This document shows positions 1 to 11,290 of a stretch of 64,000 nucleotides of DNA, one piece after another. The notes below the pieces were generated by a model. It saw only the letters and a list, made by a program, of their open reading frames with translations. It made no database searches and was not told the origin of the DNA. The stretch is taken from NCBI RefSeq assembly GCF_000512585.2, contig NC_089242.1, positions 2,356,001 through 2,420,000 of the forward strand, in the 5' to 3' direction. Numbering within the stretch: the stretch's first letter is position 1; each line of letters opens with the position of its first letter. A program made the translations under genes and the position numbers. This stretch comes from Kwoniella bestiolae CBS 10118 (lineage: Eukaryota > Basidiomycota > Tremellomycetes > Tremellales > Cryptococcaceae).

Positions 1-3000
1 AGCTCATCGACTGCGAGACGAAGAGGATTGGTCATCACGTTCGTTCGAGCAGACCTGTCTTACAACGGCACCTGATGACTGGGCAGAGACCGCGTACATT
101 AATCGACTTGACTCGATCTTCGTTCAAACCGCGGATGATGCGACTACGAACCGAAGAGCAAATTTCCTTTTACAGCTGCTGCCTTCCAAGAAGGGTTTCC
201 TTGCAACAACAGCATCCAAATCCTCGGCATTGCAATTACTGGACAGATGCCTTGCCTCGCTCTTCGTGCAACGTCATAAAGCTCAACTGAAGTCGAATGT
301 ATTCGAGAACGATTATCTAAAGAAATTGTTCTTGAGTGATAAGGGCGACCAGGTCCGGTCCTGTAAGTTCGCAATATATCCGGGAGAATCACCCAGCTGA
401 CTTCTTCGCATAGCTCTCATCGCTCTCGTGGCTCATCTCAGTCCCGCCATACCTGCCGACGCTAGTATTGGGGAAACATCCGTTCTGGAGCTACTCGATG
501 CTCTAAAACATGACAAAAAGGGTGAGAAGACGGAGCAAGTAAGTGATCTCCATTTGAGCGACCGATATACCGCTGACTGCTCTGTCCCATAGATCCTTTT
601 ACTTCTTCAGCCATGGATACGCTTCCTTCGCGAAGAGACAGCAATGAAAGCTCTCAAAGCCATTGTCAAGCGAGCCGACACTGTCATTCCATTCCTGAAC
701 CCAAAGATTACCGTGACAATCGAATCGATCGTGATCACCACCAGAGATCCTGTATACTCCATCAATCACATCAAGGATCTGGTTCGGCTCAAGTCGATAT
801 CCCCAGTCGTACAATTGATCCGAGATACGTTAATGGATCGAGAGAACAGGAAGTCATTGACTGATTTGTCGATAAAGAAGGGAACGATCCGCGAATTGCT
901 TGCCACGAGGGAAGACGCAGCATTTGAATTGATCACTGTTCTGGCTCAAACAACCAAGGAGGCAGCCGAAACGATCCAACAAGTATTGGTGAAGGATGTG
1001 ACGCTGCTGGAGGATGAGCGGATACTTCCTTCTGTTGAGATCCTACTGGATTTGCCTTCCGATGTTTCCAAAACGAAGCTCGATGTTGTCCCTCTGGCTG
1101 TCAAAATACTAGTCTCATCTAATTCGTCTACACATCAATATTCGGCTAGTCGTCTTCTCACTCGGTTATCTCAGCAAAAAGATAGTAACGTCATGCAGGA
1201 GATCAGCAAGCTCAAACTAGCTGATTATGACCTACCTCTGGCTAGGTTGACGGAAAAGATGGCGGAGAAAGATGATGAGGTGGAGCCGTCGACCATCAAG
1301 CATCTGGTCGAGTTGGGGTTGCAGTATGCTGTCAGAGTTTGCTCCAAAGCAAGCGAGATAAGTCTGGAAGACCAAACAACTTTGATTAGCTTAGGTGAGT
1401 AAAACTTTTACCTCTTGAGCGCCCCATAATGCTAATTGTGACTGCAGACCACGCCATCACTACTGCAACGAGCACTCAAGTGGACGTGCAGCTGGCAGAA
1501 CCAGTAATAACAGCTATCATTCAGGATCGACTGCATGTTGAAGAGGCAGTCAAACTGGCTGTAACACTCGCTAGACGAGTTGAAATGAAGGTAAGTAATA
1601 GCAGACAGACGCTCATCTTCGAACACAACTAATAAATAATGGCATGTCAGGCATCTTTCATTCGTCAACAACTACAAGCTCTTCTCGCTAGCTCAGCTTA
1701 TAACCGTTGCATTGACTCGACGTGTCCCGCTTCCACCCGACTGAACTTTATCCGCCTTCTTCATTCCCTTTTCTCGGCATCGACATATGTATCATGTCAA
1801 CCTAACTTCATCGAACCTCTCGTCCCACTCTATCGAGGCTCTTTATCGGAATCTGATCGGTTGATATTGAATATGTTCCAGTTGTTCGAAGGATACAGGA
1901 AACTATCAATCTCTAGTATACTAAGGTACTGGTCGGCCAGTGGCATCATCGGATCGGGGAACAGGTCTTTCGACGCTCTTACCTCCCTGGATGCTCAGAA
2001 AGTCTTCGCTACCTGTCAAGCTTATCCTCTTCGAAGGCCTCTGAGAGGATACGGTAAATCAGATCAGAATCCAGAGAACGGTGAAGCGCTTTACGATCCT
2101 GTGTTCGTCATGAACTTGCTGGCGAGTACCATGTCCGAAGGTACGGTGACGGGTCTGGACTGGGTAGAGATACTTAGAAGTAACGCCTTAGGCTTGACTA
2201 TCTGTGGATTATCTTCTAGAGATAAGGATCTCAGAGCTGTGGCGGGGTACACTCTCGCCAAGGCATATAGTCTGATCAATGTGAGAATCTTTATCTCAAC
2301 CCCGGTATATGCGGCTGATCAAAATGAACATAGAAAAAACCATTCTATGAACGAAACCAACTTCTCTACACCCTTCGAATACTTCGACATTCCATTGAAA
2401 CGCCTTCTACTCGAGTACCGACACTCACATCACTCTTCTTCGCTCATGCTTTAAGATCACTTGCAAACCCCTCACACTTCTTGTACCCACTGTCGTCGAG
2501 GTTTTTACTGCAGCGGCATGTGTTCGACCCGACCGATACTCCGATGTTGTATTCTATGTTATATGCTTCCGGAGATGGTTGGAAGAGGGAAAGAGGCTGG
2601 ATGATAAGGTTCCTCAAGGACGGGGTGAGAAGTGAAGCTGTAGGTCACGGATCCGTCTGTTGTTCATGTAATGTTTGACATGTACTGATGAACCATATAC
2701 TTGATAGGACTGGCGGGTCATCAGAAGGCGGAAAGTCTGGTCATTGCTCGCTACTTTATTCAGCTCGTCTTTGGATCCATCTTTCCGTCGCTCTGTACTG
2801 CAGGTACGTCCGATATGTTCATTGTGAAAGGATTCAAGCTGATGTTGTGTATAGGCAATGGAAAGTATGGTCTCTATACCTGCAGCTGCTCGATCACTTG
2901 TTTTACGGGATGGGTTGATCGTATGGCTATCGAACCAGTGGACCAACGTAACGCGACGTCAAGCAAGTTCCAACTTGAAAGGTACAAAAGCGCAGACCTG

Positions 3001-3550
3001 GGAGAAAGATGAAAAAGCAACTATTCTCAAGTTGGTGGAGAAAGTTTGTATAGGTATGATACCTACCGAGATAGAACGGATCAAGGAAGGTAAAGACGTT
3101 GGAAATTGGATTGGACATGTTGAGATATTCTATAGAAGAATTCTGGATTCTGGTAAGCTTTAAAGTTTTCTCACTCATTTCGTCTCTCACTGATGACATA
3201 GTACTACGCTGACCATGCGAAAAGATGTCGATGTGGAACGACTGGAAATTCTCTCGAGGATCTTATATCGACTTTCGACCATCCCTCAGATCAATATCAT
3301 TTCTACTACCTTACCATCACTCGTCGATCAACTGAAGAAGCTGGACGAATCTCCGGCAAATCCGAGAGAAAATGTGCTTTCTTACTTATTCCATGTTGGA
3401 TTGAACGTTAGTGTAGCAGATAAGAAGTACAAAACAGGAGTGAGAGACGCAATTGAGGACATTGGCTGGAGAGTCGAAAGGGGCGATGCTGGGGTTGAGC
3501 TGGCTGAGTGGGTGAGGAAAGAAAGGAGGTTGGTAGAATGGGAGAAATGA
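1..3550 (+). CDS. URB1: URB1/Npa1-like nucleolar pre-ribosomal-associated protein, 3' part
   Basis: Family knowledge: Urb1/Npa1 is a large alpha-helical nucleolar protein needed for early 60S ribosomal subunit assembly. The window opens inside the gene. Codon phase starts at base 2, and the stop is TGA at 3548-3550. About ten exons are separated by short GT-AG introns (for example 362 onward, 541-592, 1395-1446, from 2281). The N-terminal part in view is helical repeat sequence. The exon at 1639-2280 carries the Urb1 C-terminal domain signature: a YDPVFVMNLL segment, then SNALGLTICGLSS and LRAVAGYTLAKAY. The next exon continues with FFAHALRSLANPSHFLYP and GWKRERGWMIRFLKDG, again in the order expected of that domain. 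The 5' end, including the NPA1 domain, lies outside the window. Exon borders after 2640 are approximate. The gene is followed directly by the TKDDF-family block. Confidence 0.85.
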
Positions 3551-3578
3551 TGTCATATTCATATGCAGCCAGTATATT

Positions 3579-5034
3579 TTGACGTCAGGGCCCGAACCCA
3601 TGTTGGAGTCCGGACGGATTAAGGAGATGCTCAGCTTGCAAGAAGGCGACTACTCGTCTTACTTGTTTGAGTTACTGGCCAGGCCATGCAGCATGAATGG
3701 AAGGGTGAACGAAGGCTTCCTTCAGACGGTACATTTCGATGGTCTGAGTTTCGCAGTCACAGTACAAAAGCTCTCATTCTGAAAAAATGTATTTTGACAC
3801 TTCTCATATCTGTTATCCTCAGCCTAATTGAGACTACCTCTAATTTCACTGACCTCCAGTCTATTCAGATCACACCTACAGTGGATACTTCAGCTGGTAA
3901 TCGATTCTTCCGATATGACGACCAAAGCTATGGCCCCCTCAAAATTGAGGATGGATTTCCACTCATTCAGGTCTCATCTCGACGGTCGTATGGATCATCT
4001 CATGTTTCACGACGTGGACATAACCCTTGCACCCATCTCGGCGAGCGACGGCATCATCTCTCACGCAGATCATTTTTCAAGACTCGAGCAGGCGCTTTCA
4101 GAAGCTGCTGATGACTCATGGAAACGCCTGTTGGGGCCTGGGCTTTGGCGTCAATCTACCAGAGCTCACATCGACAGGAGTCTTCAGGCGATCTCCTTAG
4201 CCTATGAAGATGAAATACCCGAGAACGTAGCCGAAGAGGGTGAGCTGACTTATGCAGTCGGCCAATATACCAGTTGCTTCAAGCGTGGAAACGATAGGGA
4301 CAATGACAGGGCACGACACACACTGAGTGTAGTAACACCCAGATCTTCAACCTCGCCCGTCAAAGAGACGGTGTCTTTCGGTCGGGTAGGTCCTTTGTTG
4401 ATGTCTATGCTATCAGTCCTGCTTTCCGCTTCATGTTATGAGAACTCACTCTGGAGACTACCATTCAAAGGTCTTCTTCAAGGATCCAACCTCTTCCCCT
4501 ACGTTTGGGCAGGCGCCAAGCAGCCGGATTTGTGACCTAATGGTGCTTTATTTCATGAAGGGCCACAGCCGAGGGATAACCCATATCGACGAACGCCACG
4601 GTAGCCACCATAGCGCCGAAGTGAATATCGGTTATGGTCCTCCCGAGGAATTTCTGGAGACAAACAGGTCCAATGAGCAGTCCTCGACCAAAACATTGAC
4701 GCAATTATCCAAGGAGAGAGACTGCTGCTAGGCCTCGGGTATAACAAAACTCGAGAATATCTTACAAAGTTGTTTCCCGATCTCAGTCGATTACCGGGTG
4801 ACCACGGCAGCTGACTTCTCCCTGGCGTTTTATGATGAACGAGGTATTTCATACGGAATTAGGCCGCCAAGTCCAGGTACCACAATGCCTGGGGAAACTC
4901 AATGGATTGTTTCGATGTCAGGTGATGTGATTGTATTGAAAAGAGGGTTATCTGGAAGGAAGCTCAGTGTGAGGGATTCGGATTCGGGCTGCGAAATGGT
5001 TTGTATTGAACAGTATCTGCAGAGGTACCTCTGA
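3579..5034 (+). pseudogene. TKDDF family locus 1, decayed, possibly two merged copies
   Basis: No single frame spans this stretch, but several pieces resemble the family represented by the intact copy at 43559-44764. In the last piece the stretch around 4715-4880 keeps the register of the intact protein: the ER of the ...EERF motif is followed, after the same 15-residue spacing, by NIL (intact copy GIL), then RVTTAADFSLAF (intact copy HFTTNENFDVRL). This frame is interrupted by TAG at 4729-4731. An upstream ORF (3828-4535) has a weaker match, and the short ORF at 3579-3782 ends FDGLSFAVTV, like the family C-terminus, so parts of two or three copies may be fused here. It starts within 30 bases of the URB1 stop. 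No promoter or complete reading frame is visible. Homology rests on visual alignment of short motifs. Confidence 0.45.
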
Positions 5035-5784
5035 TCGGTTTCGGCATGTTTGGTATCTGCGTGTAGGCAAGGTCGCTACTCAAGACTGTCCTGTCATGTT
5101 CACGTGCTGTAGACAGTGCTTAAAACACGTTCATTACACCAATATGAACACCAATACCCGGCTTCGGAAGTTTCAAGCTGGATTAGAGGGACACACCGAA
5201 TAGGTAGCACCATGTGAGGGTAAATTCAGGTCTAGAGGTCATTGAATCATGGTCAAGTTGTGGGTTTGTCACCCAGTCAGCATAATGTTAGGAACTTCAA
5301 GCTCCACTCTCAGGACTAGTTGACGTACGCGGTACAAGTACTTATCGCAAAGTATAAGAGCCGACTCGGAAATAGCTAGATAGCGAAACCCTCTCCAAAG
5401 AGTCTTTTTCGTAAGCTATAGTTTCGTTATCGCTGTCGCTTTTTAGCAAGAGACCTTTCGCATCTTAGCGAGATTACCATGGCTCGGCCTATTACATATC
5501 CTCTATGAACGCCTACACTGATCGCTAATGGGTACGACACATGGCGTTCCATTGTCACCTAAACCTAAAAAGCTTTTATGGACATCATTTGGGAGGAGGC
5601 ACTGTTCATACTTGATGACGCAAAGTTATCAAATCTCGCCAATATAATTTCTTCTCTCGAGTCGGAATGTGACTAGAAATGCCCTGGTGGGCTATCAGAA
5701 GTAAGCCACTGATTCAGTCAAGCCTTCGATATCTCACCCGCGGTCACACTTTCCCATTGGGGTTTGAACAGTGTGAGGGCACCA
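5035..5784 (+). other. spacer between family loci 1 and 2, no supported gene
   Basis: This stretch holds only short, broken frames. At about 5349-5362 it contains TATAAGAGCCGACT, similar to the promoter-like element before other family loci. An ATG follows at 5479, but its frame closes after nine codons. A short run at 5679 encodes MPWWAI, resembling the family's MPWGAIM motif, which could be relic sequence or chance. The 5' exon of locus 2 may lie here. Confidence 0.35.
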
Positions 5785-7031
5785 ATGACGATGGTCATGT
5801 ACCAACATGGAGATTTTCTCAAGTTGAAGCGACTCATTTCAACGACCGCAAAGGATCATGCTGAACGAGAAGATCTAGCCCTTTGCACAAGTTTCAGCCT
5901 CTTGCCTTCTCCAATGATCAAAGGATGGCCTACTGAAGCCCTAAGGCCCCCGAACAAGGGGGAGCGCTTGACCTATAAAATCATCTCTTCAGAGCGCGCC
6001 ACATCGCTGGTGCATATCCTCTGTCGACATCCCTTCGTCTTTCAAATTCCCAACGACAGTCAAATGGTCATTATGGATCAAGCTGTGGCTAATCTCGAAA
6101 CTCCGACTGGCGCCACAAGCGTATCCCCCTCCTCTCGACATCATCGGACCCGATTTTCACCAAAATGGGACTTTTCTAATCCCCTCAGTCCGCTGCTAGG
6201 GGGCAGGAGAGACTATCTATGGGTAGAGATGAGACCTGTTCATCAGAACGGTGATGAAGAGGTACAAGCACTGTCGACGGCAGAGTCTGGGACGATGACA
6301 AGCTTGAGGGCAGCCGTCTCAAGCGACCCTGCGTGGAAATACGCGATCAAGTCAAACGACGACGAAGTGGAGAACGATCCTGGAGCTGCAGCCGAAATAT
6401 CGCACATCGAACGAACCATAGAATTGATGGAAACGATCTATGGGAGCGCCGTATGTTCTGACGGGTCCTTGGAGCTCCAAGGCGACGGGCTTGAAAGTGA
6501 GGTTTCGGCCATCGATGGTGAAGATGCGTGGCAATTCAAAATGAACACTGTCAGAGGAGCGCCACTCTCTGGAAAATCATTTGTTCCGGATCTCGTAAGT
6601 CATCAAAAACTGCATCCCTTCCCCGGGATTGAATTTTCCTAATGAGACAATGTACTTACTTACAGGATTCTCAGAATCTTGAAATCCTTACTTCTAAGCG
6701 GGAATTTAACGATGGAAGCTCCAGTCTCCTGGAAATCGGAATCGGACCCAAACCAGATAAGACCTCAGATACTCGCGAGGATATCCATTCGAAGATGATG
6801 AAGGATCCTCGATGGTCCTCAACAGTTTCAAAGGCTCTGAAAGCTCAGGCTCTCAGTGTTTCGACTGATCGTTTGGATTCTTACGATGCGAGGCAGTTGA
6901 CGTACAAAGATGATGGGCTTGAAGTCAATATCACTAGAGCTTCCGTCAGCGAAGAGGAAAGCTTGGGAATCAGGTACAAAGCTAATTTTAGACCTGATGA
7001 TTCTTCTCGGAAGAAAAGCAAGGCTCTCTAG
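5785..7031 (+). CDS. TKDDF family locus 2, divergent but apparently intact protein
   Basis: Two exons, 5785-6596 and 6665-7031, are joined by a 68-base intron with GTAAGT donor and TTACAG acceptor. They give about 390 residues, close to the 401 residues of the intact family copy at 43559-44764. The frame also stays open upstream to 5764, so a further 5' exon is possible. ATG 5785 is the first in-frame ATG. Motifs in family order: SFSLLPS near the start (family WAFALTP), ERATSLVHIL (family TASKLIRTL), DYLWVEMRPV (family PMPWGAIMTG), and near the end SKALKAQALSV then LTYKDDGLEVNI (family TVLSTLGIL and FTTNENFDVRL). Similarity is distant and was judged by eye. I see no known domain, signal peptide or membrane segment. 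The protein is acidic in its middle. It is flanked on both sides by other members. Confidence 0.5.
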
Positions 7032-7320
7032 CCAAGGAGTTGGGAAGAAGGAACAATTCGCGTGAGGGCACTTTTGCGTCATTGTACATCGGCTCCGGAC
7101 TGGCATCTGGGAGGAGGATTGAGCAGAGTACTGTAGTATTTATTGTTATATGTGTTGATGGTCCGAGCTCTCACGATGGAAGCATTGTTTAAGTCCAATG
7201 TACTGGGTGTACGTTTTGGATTTAGCTTACAAAGTCTCGCACTCGCACTTCACCATCAAAATAGGGAAACGACCCTTTCACACCCCACTCGGAACATAAA
7301 CGCTCATATACAGTGCAGTT

Positions 7321-8722
7321 ATGGCGAATCCTATATTCGCCACTCGTCGTGAAATTCTGCATTCTCTCCACTCTTCCTTTACCAACAGCGCAGAGCGAAG
7401 TGGGAAGCTGCTACCTTTGTTCGTCCGTAGCAAAATGTACAATCTCTTGTTATTTCCCATCTAGCGATGTTCGTATCCCGCCGATCTGCATCTCAGCCTG
7501 TCGAGTTACCTTGGATCCTTGCTGCACCATCCAACCTCCGAATCTCTTCCAGTTGCCTTTACGGTGATAATGAACTTGGCAATAAAGCACAATTTAGTGG
7601 AACATTCAGACTACAGTACGCAGCTCGTCGAATCATGCCTCTCAGCCGATGGAGTCCCCGTAGAAAGATTGTGAGATCGGCTTTTACTCGGAAAAGCAGT
7701 AGGTCGGAATGTCCTAGTGAGGTTCTACCTCGTTGGGCGGGAAGTGGCGAATCGATATAATAAATTCAACAGGTGAATCACAAGCGGACAGGGATCGAAT
7801 AATCGCAAAGAGATGCAGTGTTCAAAGTATATGTAACGACGTGACAACGAGAAGTTATGATGAAGATTTCGGAAAGTGGAGGATTGTCATGGCTGCGGAG
7901 GATGCGAATGACGTCAATTCGCAGAGATGCCTTCAAGGGTTGAGCAGGTCATCGGAGCAGGATCTCAAGGTGGATGATACGGTTCACCATCTAATGCGAG
8001 GTGAGAAATGGAAGGAGATGGGTCTGGACCAATTTACCAACCATTTTTTGGGAAGTTTGGATCTCCTATCGCTTACCAACAAGGATAAGTCCACATTGGA
8101 CATTAGGATGGAGACGAACGGATTAGTTGGCCAGACATTCCAAGCGCTGCAGGACCAATGCGAGTTGCTTCTGGTCATTGAGACTGAAGATTCCAAAGAG
8201 CAAGAGAATACCTGGTGGAACTACTCTCCAATGAGCGATATCACTCAAGCTTGGGACAGATTTAAACAATACACCGAGGAGACATGGAAGGGCAAATTGA
8301 GAGCAGAGAGCTCACAAAGCGACTCTCATCCGATAGAGAAGAGCAGAAAGCGATTGATAGTTGCAGATGCGGCTTTCTGCCCAGCATCGCAGTCTGAGCA
8401 TCACAAGGACGAATATGGTCTCTACCTTACGCTCTCTCCTATCTGCCAGCTAGCGCTCACCGATTTGACTCCGGGAGAAGGATCCATGGGTGCCAATTCG
8501 CAAATGAACTCTATTGATGTTCCTGTGCGTTCAGAGCGAAAATTCAGAAAATGTATCGCGTTGATCAGCGAGGTCGTCCATTCGTTTCAGGACGATAGAG
8601 ACGATGCCATGATGATGCACGCTAGTGTAGGGGGGTTCGACGTGGTGCTCAATCGATGCTCTGAAGAGAAACGATGGGAAGTTCATATGCTCGATGAATG
8701 TTCAGCTATCGAAGGAGAATAA
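7321..8722 (+). CDS. TKDDF family locus 3, full-length match but 5' end unresolved
   Basis: The open frame 7733-8722 (TAA-terminated) has no convincing ATG at its 5' end. From about 7868 it follows the intact copy from its N-terminal third to its end: GKWRIVMAAEDAND (family PKWAFALTPENRP), FTNHFLGSL (family TTASKLIRTL), LDIRMETNGLVGQTF (family MNVGFSRGRIYTEI), ELLLVIETED (family MPWGAIMTGS), RLIVADAAFCPASQSEHH with a following DEYGLYL (locus 5: RDLNVIMCHASYQPEQ then HHDFYLF), and HASVGGFDVVL at the C-terminus. Upstream, ATG 7321 opens 47 codons and ATG 7571 opens a frame with LVESCLSADGVPVERL before a TGA. These may be 5' exons, or debris of a further copy. I could not find one splicing model joining them cleanly, so the gene may be broken at its 5' end. 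Convergent with the sugar transporter. Confidence 0.5.
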
Positions 8723-9104
8723 GCCCATCAACAATTGATGGTCAGTTAATTTTATACGGGCGCATGGAACGATCACAAAGTTTGTGGGCATGTGCAACGC
8801 TCTTTTCCGATAAGCAAGAGGTGATAGATCATACATGTTTTGTATATTATACTTCTTTCACTGGCTTGCTGATACAAGAGAAGATATGAGATGATAAAAT
8901 TATGTGAGAAGCGAACTTGTGATGAAAGTGAAATGACTAATGAAGGAAATGAAAAATCGATCTGTATTAATGCTGAGCTATATGTTTGAGGGATTTTGTC
9001 TGGCGAGGATGTGGATTGAGACTGTGTTTATGAACGACGAGCACGCGAAACACGAAAGAAGGACGAATCACGTCTTTGCGTCTCACTTGATATGACTCTG
9101 TCGA
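8723..9104. other. convergent intergenic region
   Basis: AT-rich spacer between the 3' ends of family locus 3 (+) and the sugar transporter (-). It presumably holds the 3' UTRs of both. No gene is seen. Confidence 0.6.
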
Positions 9105-11290
9105 TTAAGCCATGTCAGGACCAGGTTGAGCCTTCTCCTTGTGTTGGATATCTTGAGCGACCTTGTCGAGACCGATTTGCTTGGCGACTCGTTCTCGTCG
9201 AGCTCGGTCTTCAGCACCGGTGTTATCGTGGAAAATCTTGTCAACCTCTTCGAGCGAAAGACCTTTGAGCTCAGGTAAGACGAAGACGGCGTAAAGGAAA
9301 CCGACGATACAGAAGCACATGAACACGATGTAGGTCTTCCAGGTGATGGATTCCAACATGTGAGGAGTAACCATCGCGACGGTGAAGTTCATCTGTAAGA
9401 GCCGACAGAAGACTTAGCAATCATTGTTCGCAAGTGTGAGAATGAAAAGGAAGGTATCACTCACAAGCCAGTTAGTAGCTGATGAGATACTCATACCCTT
9501 TGCTCTCATGTCAAGAGGGAACACCTCAGCGGATACGACCCAAGCCAATGGACCCCAGGTGACAGCGAAGTTGGCAATGTACCAGTAAATCATGAAGACA
9601 GCACCATTACCAGCTGCCTTGTTATCATAATTGGGTCCGTATACGGCGAAGATGGCTGCGACAGTAGCGTGAGAGATTGCCATGTTGGCTGAACCCCAAG
9701 CGAGAATAGGTTTTCGACCAAACTGAGGGGCATCGTCGCGTCAGATGCGATACAAGCTAATAATAAAAGAGAAGAAACGAGTGACTTACGTTGTCAACAA
9801 ACAATACGGCGGGGATGGTGAAAACGAAGTTGACAATACCGACCACACCGGTAGCGAGAAGACCAATGGTGTTACCAGTTAAACCGATGGACTCGAAAAT
9901 CGTGGGAGCGTAGTAGATGATAGCATTGATACCGGTCCATTGTTGGAGCGCCTGAGCGCCAGCACCAAGCATCAATCGATGAAGTAATGGTTTGGTGGTG
10001 AGCAATCTCTTGTATTCGGAAAGAGTAACTCGAAGGTTGACATCATTGGCACCGTATCGTTCTTTGGCGGCTTCTTGTTCGACAAGTCGTTCAGCTTGAA
10101 GGGCTCTAAATTCATATTGGACTTCGGGTGATTCGGCGGGAGCGTGTCGGAGCATAGCAAGGTTCTCGAGACATTCTTCCTCTCGTCCTGTTAATTGCGT
10201 TCGGATTTAGCATGTAAATATCAAGTCGGCAGATGCAAAGACGACCGCTCACCTTTGAGCATTAGCCATCGAGGAGAGAAGGGTAAAAAGATTGCTCCAA
10301 CAAGAAGGACAGCAGCAGGAACAAGTTGGAGACCGAGAGGGACTCTCCAGGCAGCTTCTTTTTGTCCGTCTCCGGTACCACCGATGTCTGCAAAAATAGG
10401 AAAAGGGTTAATTCATATCCTTTTCATGACAGACAATAAGCTGCTCACAGTTGGTACCGTATCCGATCCAGTAAGAAATCAAGATACCGAAAGTGATGGC
10501 GAGTTGTTGTAAAGCGACCAAAGAGCCTCGAATACCTGGTGGGGCTAACTCGGCGTTGAACATGGGTACAAGCATTGATAAGGCACCGACGCCGAGACCC
10601 CCGATGAATCGACCGACTAAACGTAACTCAGGATCAGTCTAAACTACTCCAAGCGTTGAGAGGTAGGTATGTGTGCCACTGACCATAGATACAAGCGACG
10701 CTGTCGTTCGCACCGGTTTGAACAGCAGTACCAATCATGAAAACGAGACACCATCCGGAGATTGAGTACTAAGAAGCGTAACAAACGGAAAATTAGCAGA
10801 TACCTCTTGCTCAAATGGAACGTTGATAGCGACTCACCTTTCTAGAGTATTTGTCCGCCAAGGGTCCAGCGATAAGTGAACCGATCATAGCACCAAGTTC
10901 GAGAATAGAAGTCAGGAGACCTTTGGTATCGGTATTGGTGAGCTGATGGTAAAAGTTATGCAATCAGCTTGAGCCTGAAGTCTTGCGACAATGTCAACGA
11001 AGTGGTACTGACTGTAGCGGTGTATCGCTGCGTGAAATTGTGCATGACTTGAACTTGACCGAAAACACCTTGATTATAACCGTATAAAACACCTATATGA
11101 TGCATCGAGAACATCAGCACAAGTTGCTCAAGACAAAGCCAAGAAGAGAATGGAAAGACTGACCTCCCAAGGAAGCGAAGAGCGCCAAACTTAATGCTCT
11201 ACCATTTTTGAAGAGACCTCTCCACCCTTGATTTTGCGTTTGAGTAAGGAGGGCGTCGAAATCGCCGCCTGCTGGTGCACCACCACCCAT
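9105..11290 (-). CDS. MFS sugar (hexose/quinate-type) transporter
   Basis: Family knowledge: these are 12-helix major-facilitator sugar/H+ symporters of the fungal plasma membrane. The start is ATG at 11290-11288 (MGGGAPAGGDF...) and the stop is TAA at 9107-9105, with about nine exons separated by 50-90-base introns. Diagnostic motifs appear in order: GVLYGYNQGVFGQ (helix 1), GPLADKYSRKYS (loop 2-3), RFIGGLGVGALS, FFPFSPRWLMLKGR before the central cytoplasmic loop, QQWTGINAIIYYAPTIF (helix 7), GRKPIL, SAEVFPLDMRAKGMS, and PELKGLSLEEVDKIF near the C-terminus. All are standard for sugar porters. PELKG replaces the usual PETKG. The substrate cannot be told from sequence; glucose, other hexoses or quinate are all possible. 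A long 5' region follows. Confidence 0.9.

Noticed and set aside
4438..4731. 97-codon frame as an independent gene
   Set aside because: Its end overlaps the family C-terminal block and runs into the TAG at 4729; treated as part of decayed locus 1.
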